DNA of 64,000 bases from Mycobacterium sp. 4858. Lineage in GTDB: Bacteria; Actinomycetota; Actinomycetes; Mycobacteriales; Mycobacteriaceae. The stretch covers positions 372,001 through 436,000 of the forward strand of contig NZ_LT968775.1 in NCBI RefSeq assembly GCF_900240975.1, read 5' to 3'. Positions 58,757-64,000 of the stretch are shown one piece after another; the first letter of the stretch is position 1, and every line of letters starts with the position of its first letter. The notes under the pieces are model-generated. The model made no database searches. It saw only the letters and a program-made list of their open reading frames with translations, and was not told where the DNA came from. The translations under genes were made by a program, and so were the position numbers.

Positions 58757-59602
58757 ATGCGAACAGAACTTCCCGCCGAGCGTTTGCAGCGGAGACTCGG
58801 CGCCGAGCCGGACGCCGAGCCCGACGCCGCGGAGTCGACGCCAGCCGGGCAGTCGGCCGACGAGGACCAGAATTCGCTGTTGCCGCGCTGGCTGCCCGCC
58901 GCATCCCCGGAGCGCGGCTGGCTGGCCAGGCTGCGTGCCGACCCGGGGCGCGCCGGCGCGATTGGCCTGGCGATCGTGGCGGCGCTGGCCGTGCTCGTCA
59001 CGATATTCACGCTGCTGAGGGATCGGCCCGCGCCGGTGATGTCGGCCAAACTGCCGCCGGTGGAGAAGGCGGCGACGGTGAGTCCCAAGTCGTCCGCCGG
59101 CCCGAGTGCCGGCCCCGACCGGCCCGTGGTGGTGAGCGTGGTGGGCCTGGTGCACAATCCCGGGCTGGTCACCCTGGCGCCCGGGGCGCGCGTCGCCGAC
59201 GCGCTGCAGGCCGCCGGCGGCGCCGTCACCGGGGCGGACACCATCGGACTGAACATGGCGCGCCCGCTCGGTGACGGCGAGCAGATCGTCGTCGGGCTCG
59301 CCCCGACCCCCGGGCAGCCGGCGGCGTTGGGAAGCTCGGTGGCGTCCGGCCCCACACCGACGTCGAAGCCACCGCGGCAGGGGGCCGGACCGGCGAGGCC
59401 GAAGGCGGGCGAGGTGCTCGACCTCAACACCGCGAGCGCGGAGGATTTGGACGCCCTGCCCGGCGTCGGGCCGGTCACGGCCGCCGCGATCGTCGCCTGG
59501 CGGCAGACGAACGGCAAGTTCACCAGCGTGGACCAGCTCGCCGAGGTCGACGGCATCGGTCCGGCGAGGCTGGAGAAGTTGCGCGCCCTGGTCCGTGTCT
59601 GA
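58757..59602 (+). CDS. comEA: ComEA-family DNA-binding protein
   Basis: A 281-residue protein. Cytoplasmic N-terminus, one membrane helix (about 78-97; GAIGLAIVAALAVLVTIFTLL), an SLBB domain (about 125-180; VVVSVVGLVHNPGLVTLAPGARV) and a C-terminal helix-hairpin-helix pair (LNTASAEDLDALPGVGPVTAAAI and LAEVDGIGPARLEKL). ComEA binds DNA at the outside of the membrane in transforming bacteria; in mycobacteria its role is less clear. Followed by comEC after five bases. Confidence 0.92.
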   Translation: MRTELPAERLQRRLGAEPDAEPDAAESTPAGQSADEDQNSLLPRWLPAASPERGWLARLRADPGRAGAIGLAIVAALAVLVTIFTLLRDRPAPVMSAKLPPVEKAATVSPKSSAGPSAGPDRPVVVSVVGLVHNPGLVTLAPGARVADALQAAGGAVTGADTIGLNMARPLGDGEQIVVGLAPTPGQPAALGSSVASGPTPTSKPPRQGAGPARPKAGEVLDLNTASAEDLDALPGVGPVTAAAIVAWRQTNGKFTSVDQLAEVDGIGPARLEKLRALVRV

Positions 59603-59607
59603 GACCC

Positions 59608-61218
59608 GTGGACGGTTCCGGCCTCGTCGAAGAGGGCGCGGCGCGCGTCGACGCCCGCCTGGTGCCGGCCGCGGTCACCTGCTGGGTGGTGACCGCCGCG
59701 GGGATCTGGTGGCCGATCGGCCGGGTGGTGGCGGCGTGTTGCGTCGCGTTGGCCGCCGCCTCCGGCGCGCTGGCGTGGTACGCCGCGCACGGTCGGCGGG
59801 GCGCAACCGGGCCGTTGCGAGCCGTCGGCACCGGCCTGGCCGCGGCCGGGGTCATCGGCGCCGGGTTCGGGTTCGCGGTCGCGCTGCGCGCGGAAGCGGT
59901 CGATCGCCACCCGATCACCGCGGCGTTCGGGACGGCCGCCCCGGTGACGGTCACACCCACCGAGAGCCCGGTCTCGCTGAGCCGCGGCCGGCTCATGTTT
60001 CGCGCCACGCTGCAGCGGCTGCGCGACGCGCCGATTTCCGGTCGCGTCGTGGTCTTCGCGCGCGCGTCGGACTTCGAATCGGAAGCCGACGGACTGATGG
60101 TGGGCCGGCCGGTGCGATTCACCGCGCGGATCGGCCGCCCGACCCGCCGCGATCTCACCGTTGCGGTGCTCAACGCGTCGGGCCGGCCTGCCCTGGGCAC
60201 CGCCGGCGCCGTGCAGCGGGCCGCCCACACGGTGCGCGGCCGGTTCGCCGCCGCCGTTCGCGGCGCGCTGCCGGCCGAGCTGGCGGCGATGCTGCCCGCC
60301 CTGGTCCTGGGTGACACCTCGGCGGTCACCGCCGAGACCGACCGCGACTTCCGCGCGGCGGGCATGACGCACCTGATGGCGGTGTCGGGTGCCAACGTGA
60401 CCATCGTGTGTGCGGCCGTGCTGTTCTCGGCGCGCTTGATCGGACCTCGGGCGGCCGTCGTCCTCGCCGGACTGACACTCGTAGCGTTCGTCGTTCTGGT
60501 GCAGCCGACGGCGAGCGTGTTGCGCGCGGCCGTGATGGGCGCGATCGCGCTGGCCGGGATGCTGTTCTCGCGGCGGCGCCAGGCCATCCCCGCGCTCAGC
60601 GCCACGGTGCTGGTCTTGCTGGCGATGGCCCCGCAGCTGGCCGTCGACGTGGGCTTCGCGCTGTCGGTGGTCGCGACGGCCGCGCTGGTCGTCATCGCGC
60701 CGGTCTGGTCACGGCGCCTGGTGAGCCGGGGCTGCCCCGGGCCGCTCGCCGACGCCCTGGCGATCGCCGCGGCCGCACACGTGGTGACCGCCCCGCTGGT
60801 GGCGGGTATCTCCGGGCGAGTCAGCCTGGTGGCAGTCGGCGCCAACCTCGCGGCGGCCCCGGCGATCGCGCCGATCACCGTGCTCGGCAGCGCGGCGGCG
60901 GTGTTGAGCGTGCCGTGGCCGGCCGGCGCCCAGCTGTTGATCCGTTTCACCGGCCCCGAACTGTGGTGGGTGGTGCGGGTGGCGCACTGGTCGGCCGGCG
61001 CGCCGGCGGCGACGGTGCCCGTTCCGGCCGGGGTGCCCGGAGTGCTGCTGGTCGCGGGGGCGACTGCGCTGATCGTCGTCGCGGTCACCCGGCTGCGCGG
61101 GCGCCGCCGGTCCGGCGCCGCCGCCCGGGTGGCCGCATTGACGGCTGTGCTCTGCGCGCTGGCCTGGTGGTTGTCGACGGCCCTGGATCCTCAGAGCGGC
61201 GTAGTCGGTCCGCCGTGA
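59608..61218 (+). CDS. comEC: ComEC/Rec2-family membrane protein
   Basis: A 536-residue polytopic membrane protein with the competence-domain signature MLPALVLGDTSAVTAETDRDFRAAGMTHLMAVSGANVTIV and about ten helices. The N-terminal soluble OB-type part is present. The C-terminal metallo-beta-lactamase domain seen in B. subtilis ComEC is absent, as in Rv2414c of M. tuberculosis. It would form the channel for single-stranded DNA uptake if the system works. GTG start; operon with comEA and probably holA. Confidence 0.9.
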   Translation: MDGSGLVEEGAARVDARLVPAAVTCWVVTAAGIWWPIGRVVAACCVALAAASGALAWYAAHGRRGATGPLRAVGTGLAAAGVIGAGFGFAVALRAEAVDRHPITAAFGTAAPVTVTPTESPVSLSRGRLMFRATLQRLRDAPISGRVVVFARASDFESEADGLMVGRPVRFTARIGRPTRRDLTVAVLNASGRPALGTAGAVQRAAHTVRGRFAAAVRGALPAELAAMLPALVLGDTSAVTAETDRDFRAAGMTHLMAVSGANVTIVCAAVLFSARLIGPRAAVVLAGLTLVAFVVLVQPTASVLRAAVMGAIALAGMLFSRRRQAIPALSATVLVLLAMAPQLAVDVGFALSVVATAALVVIAPVWSRRLVSRGCPGPLADALAIAAAAHVVTAPLVAGISGRVSLVAVGANLAAAPAIAPITVLGSAAAVLSVPWPAGAQLLIRFTGPELWWVVRVAHWSAGAPAATVPVPAGVPGVLLVAGATALIVVAVTRLRGRRRSGAAARVAALTAVLCALAWWLSTALDPQSGVVGPP

Positions 61219-61230
61219 CACCATCGTGGA

Positions 61231-62208
61231 GTGAGCGAGGATTCGCCGTTGCACCTGGTCCTGGGTGACGAGGAGTTGCTGGTCGAGCGGGCGGTGGCCG
61301 ACGTGTTGCGGGCGGCGCGCCGGCGGGCCGGTTCGCAGAACGAGGCCGACGTCCCCGTCAGCCGCATGCGGGCGGGTGACGTCAGCACCTACGAGCTCGC
61401 CGAACTGCTGAGCCCGTCGCTGTTCGGTGATGAGCGCATCGTCGTGCTGGAGGCCGCCGGGGAAGCGGGCAAGGAGGCGGCCGCGGTGATCGCCGCCGCC
61501 GCGGCGGACGTCCCGCTGGGCACGATGCTGGTGGTCGTGCATTCGGGCGGCGGGCGCGCCAAGGCGCTGGCCACCGAGCTGCAGTCGCTCGGTGCCGTCG
61601 TGCACCCCTGCGCGCGGATCACCAAGGCCAGCGAGCGAATCGACTTCGTCCGCAAGGAGTTCCGCGCGCTGCGGGTCAAGGTGGACGAGGACACCGTGAC
61701 CGCGATGCTGGACGCGGTCGGCTCCGACGTGCGGGAGCTCGCGGCGGCCTGTTCGCAGTTGGTCGCCGACACCGGCGGGGTCGTCGATGCCGCCGCGGTC
61801 CGCCGCTACCACAGCGGCAAGGCCGAGGTGAAGGGGTTCGACATCGCCGACAAGGCGGTGGCCGGTGACGTCGCGGGCGCCGCCGAGGCGCTGCGGTGGG
61901 CGATGATGCGGGGCGAGCCGCTGGTGGTGCTGGCCGACGCGCTCGCGGAAGCGATCCACACGATCGGCCGGGTCGGCCCGCTGTCGGGCGATCCTTATCG
62001 GCTGGCCTCGCAGCTGGGGATGCCCCCCTGGCGGGTACAGAAGGCCCAGAAGCAGGCGCGGTATTGGTCGCGCGAGAGTGTTGCGGCGGCGATGAAGGTG
62101 GGGGCGACGCTCAACGCCAACGTCAAAGGAGCGGTGGCGGACGCCGACTACGCGTTGGAGTCGGCGGTCAGGACGGTGGCCGAGCTGGCCGCCCACCGGG
62201 GCCGGTGA
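61231..62208 (+). CDS. holA: DNA polymerase III subunit delta
   Basis: A 325-residue clamp-loader subunit that opens the beta sliding clamp. Family pattern: [16 protein letters not shown] at the N-terminus, [37 protein letters not shown] and [22 protein letters not shown]. The GTG lies 12 bases after comEC, and the gene follows comEA-comEC in many bacteria. It converges with rpsT. If the upstream DnaA-box pair works, it would link a replication gene to DnaA. Confidence 0.93.
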   Translation: MSEDSPLHLVLGDEELLVERAVADVLRAARRRAGSQNEADVPVSRMRAGDVSTYELAELLSPSLFGDERIVVLEAAGEAGKEAAAVIAAAAADVPLGTMLVVVHSGGGRAKALATELQSLGAVVHPCARITKASERIDFVRKEFRALRVKVDEDTVTAMLDAVGSDVRELAAACSQLVADTGGVVDAAAVRRYHSGKAEVKGFDIADKAVAGDVAGAAEALRWAMMRGEPLVVLADALAEAIHTIGRVGPLSGDPYRLASQLGMPPWRVQKAQKQARYWSRESVAAAMKVGATLNANVKGAVADADYALESAVRTVAELAAHRGR

Positions 62209-62221
62209 GCGCGGGCCGGGC

Positions 62222-62482
62222 TCAGAGCTTGTTGAGCGCCCGGGCCAGGGCCGACTTCTTGTTGGCCGCCTGATTCTTGTGGATCACGCCCTTGCTGGCG
62301 GCCTTGTCCAGCTTGCGGGTGGTCGCCGCAAGCAACTCGGTGGCCTTCTCTTTGTCGCCGGCGTGGGTGGCCTCGCGGAACGCACGCACAGCGGTGCGCA
62401 GCGAAGACTTCACCGACTTGTTGCGCAGGCGAGCGCGCTCGTTGGTGCGGTTGCGCTTCTGCTGCGACTTGATGTTGGCCAC
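62222..62482 (-). CDS. rpsT: 30S ribosomal protein S20
   Basis: An 86-residue bS20: [22 protein letters not shown] at the N-terminus and [23 protein letters not shown] at the end. It binds 16S rRNA early in 30S assembly. The GTG start with AAGGAA upstream gives the exact family N-terminus; the longer frame upstream reads through the promoter. Transcribed alone and convergent with holA, as in other mycobacteria. Confidence 0.97.
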   Translation of the reverse strand: MANIKSQQKRNRTNERARLRNKSVKSSLRTAVRAFREATHAGDKEKATELLAATTRKLDKAASKGVIHKNQAANKKSALARALNKL

Positions 62483-62547
62483 GCTTGTAAGTTCCTTCTT
62501 CGATTCGACGTTTGTATGGGTGCCGGATATCACCACAGCGACTGCCC

Positions 62548-62577
62548 AGGTTATCAGTCGGTTACGTTTTCTCCCAA
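62548..62577 (-). promoter_or_regulatory. Probable rpsT promoter
   Basis: On the minus strand TTGGGA (62577-62572) and TAACCT (62553-62548) are separated by 18 bases, a fair SigA-type match. The leader would be about 60 nt and carries AAGGAA before the GTG. The divergent ATP-grasp gene starts 52 bases from the -35 box. Confidence 0.45.
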
Positions 62578-62628
62578 AACGGGAACCCGTGGCCTGCCCT
62601 AACGTCAATTTGAGGCAGCATCTGAAAA

Positions 62629-64000
62629 GTGAGTCTTCCGAGCCAGCTTGAGGAAAACAGGCGGGGGTTGCGTGCTGCGCGCCACGAGCGCATCTTCGGC
62701 GGGTACAACACGTCGTCGGACATCTATTCGATGGCCTTCGACGAGATGTTCGACGCACAGGGCGCCGTCCGGGGCCCCTACAAGGGCATCTACGCCGAGC
62801 TCGCGCCGTCGGACGCCTCGGAGCTCAAGGCGCGCGCGGAGGCCCTGGGCCGCGCATTCCTCGACCAGGGCATCACGTTCTCGCTGTCGGGCCAGGAGCG
62901 GCCGTTTCCGCTCGACCTGGTCCCGCGGGTGATCTCGGCCGCCGAGTGGAGCCGGTTGGAGCGTGGCATCATCCAGCGCGTCAAGGCGCTCGAGATGTAT
63001 CTCGACGACATCTACGGCGATCAGGAGATTCTGAACGACGACATCATTCCCCGCCGGCTGATCACCTCCTGCGAGCATTTCCACCGCCAGGCGATGGGCA
63101 TCGTCCCGCCCAACGGCGTCCGCATCCACGTCGCCGGCATCGACCTGATCCGCGACGAGAAGGGGAATTTCCGTGTCCTCGAGGACAACCTGCGCTCGCC
63201 GTCGGGCGTCTCGTATGTCATGGAGAATCGGCGGACCATGGCGCGGGTCTTCCCGAACCTGTTCGCCACGCACCGGGTGCGCGCGGTCGACGACTACGCC
63301 TCGCACCTGCTGCGGGCCCTGCGCAACTCCGCGGCCACCAACGAGGCCGACCCGACGGTGGTGGTGCTGACCCCCGGGGTGTACAACTCGGCCTACTTCG
63401 AGCACTCGCTGCTGGCCCGGCAGATGGGCGTCGAGCTGGTCGAAGGTCGCGACCTGTTCTGCCGGGACAACCAGGTCTACATGCGCACCACCGACGGCGA
63501 GGTGCAGGTCGACGTCATCTACCGGCGCATCGATGACGCCTTCTTGGATCCGCTGCAGTTCCGCGCCGAATCGGTGCTGGGGGTGGCCGGCCTGGTCAAC
63601 GCCGCGCGCGCCGGCAACGTGGTCGTCTCCAGCGCGATCGGCAACGGTGTGGGTGACGACAAGCTCGTCTACACCTACGTGCCCACCATGATCGAGTACT
63701 ACCTGGGGGAGAAGCCGCTGCTGGCCAACGTCGAGACGTATCGGTGCTGGCTCGACGACGAACGCGAAGAGGTGCTGGACCGGATCGACGAGTTGGTGCT
63801 CAAGCCGGTCGAGGGGTCCGGCGGCTACGGCATCGTGTTCGGACCGGAAGCATCCGACAAAGAGCTGGCCGCCGTGGCCAAGAAGATCCGCGACGACCCG
63901 CGCAGCTGGATCGCCCAGCCGATGATGGAGCTCTCGACAGTGCCGACGCAGATCGGGAACACCCTGGCGCCCCGGTACGTCGACCTGCGGCCCTTCGCGG
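62629..64000 (+). CDS. Circularly permuted ATP-grasp protein (Rv2411c-like), 5' part
   Basis: The frame is open from GTG 62629 to the end of the window, about 457 residues. It matches Rv2411c, a circularly permuted type 2 ATP-grasp protein (DUF404/DUF407). Segments include [55 protein letters not shown] and [16 protein letters not shown], the last being the ATP-binding region. Such genes are normally followed by an alpha-E domain gene and a transglutaminase-like gene, thought to make or attach a peptide. The start is the first available after an in-frame stop; there is no clear ribosome site. The 3' end is cut by the window. Confidence 0.92.
   Translation, partial: MSLPSQLEENRRGLRAARHERIFGGYNTSSDIYSMAFDEMFDAQGAVRGPYKGIYAELAPSDASELKARAEALGRAFLDQGITFSLSGQERPFPLDLVPRVISAAEWSRLERGIIQRVKALEMYLDDIYGDQEILNDDIIPRRLITSCEHFHRQAMGIVPPNGVRIHVAGIDLIRDEKGNFRVLEDNLRSPSGVSYVMENRRTMARVFPNLFATHRVRAVDDYASHLLRALRNSAATNEADPTVVVLTPGVYNSAYFEHSLLARQMGVELVEGRDLFCRDNQVYMRTTDGEVQVDVIYRRIDDAFLDPLQFRAESVLGVAGLVNAARAGNVVVSSAIGNGVGDDKLVYTYVPTMIEYYLGEKPLLANVETYRCWLDDEREEVLDRIDELVLKPVEGSGGYGIVFGPEASDKELAAVAKKIRDDPRSWIAQPMMELSTVPTQIGNTLAPRYVDLRPFA

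Overview
This window is a high-GC (roughly two-thirds G+C) stretch of an actinobacterial chromosome, almost certainly a slow-growing Mycobacterium. The backbone follows the gene order known from M. tuberculosis between folC and the Rv2411c ATP-grasp gene (the Rv2447c to Rv2411c interval): folC, DUF4233, ndk, rne, rplU, rpmA, obg, proB, nadE, rbsK, a receptor-type cyclase homologue, an MscS-like channel, proA, moxR, a VWA gene, nadD, rsfS, gpgP, octT, degV, comEA, comEC, holA, rpsT and a circularly permuted ATP-grasp protein. MmpL/MmpS, PapA and a PE-PPE-domain hydrolase (families essentially confined to mycobacteria and close relatives), TANNNT-type leaderless starts and frequent GTG starts agree with this. 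I do not assign a species.

Layout. 1-7890: housekeeping genes for folate, nucleotide, RNA decay, ribosome and proline functions. 7896-13261: an accessory segment with a marR-DUF5313 operon, a tetR/cytochrome P450 divergent pair with an operator inside the P450 promoter, a sirtuin, a gene broken by two frameshifts and an isochorismatase-like hydrolase. 13321-15363: nadE, ended by a strong 11-bp hairpin. 15943-21508: a catabolic operon (MmgE/PrpD-type protein, isocitrate/methylisocitrate lyase-type protein, aconitase-type large and small subunits, PEBP-like protein) divergent from a GntR/UTRA regulator, with a perfect 28-bp palindrome between them. 21505-34137: backbone genes, including a translationally coupled pseudo-cyclase/MscS-cNMP pair and the compact nadD-rsfS-gpgP-octT-degV operon.

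34134-58564 is a large lipid island between degV and comEA, where M. tuberculosis carries eis. It encodes an MmpS/MmpL pair, a DapB-fold oxidoreductase, a Chp-like PE-PPE-domain serine hydrolase, an MmpL8/MmpL10-like transporter, a PapA-like acyltransferase, a divergently transcribed 3671-residue bimodular polyketide synthase, and an operon of two acyl-CoA dehydrogenases plus an F420/FMN split-barrel protein. The order pks-papA-mmpL-chp is that of the sulfolipid-1 and polyacyltrehalose loci. The PKS differs from Pks2 and Pks3/4: both AT domains carry malonyl-type motifs and module 1 has only a ketoreductase, so the predicted acyl group is unbranched and hydroxylated. This is the strongest candidate in the window for an undescribed system.

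58757-64000 returns to the backbone. A pair of DnaA-box-like direct repeats lies upstream of comEA-comEC-holA. No tRNA, rRNA, CRISPR array, insertion sequence or integrase was seen.
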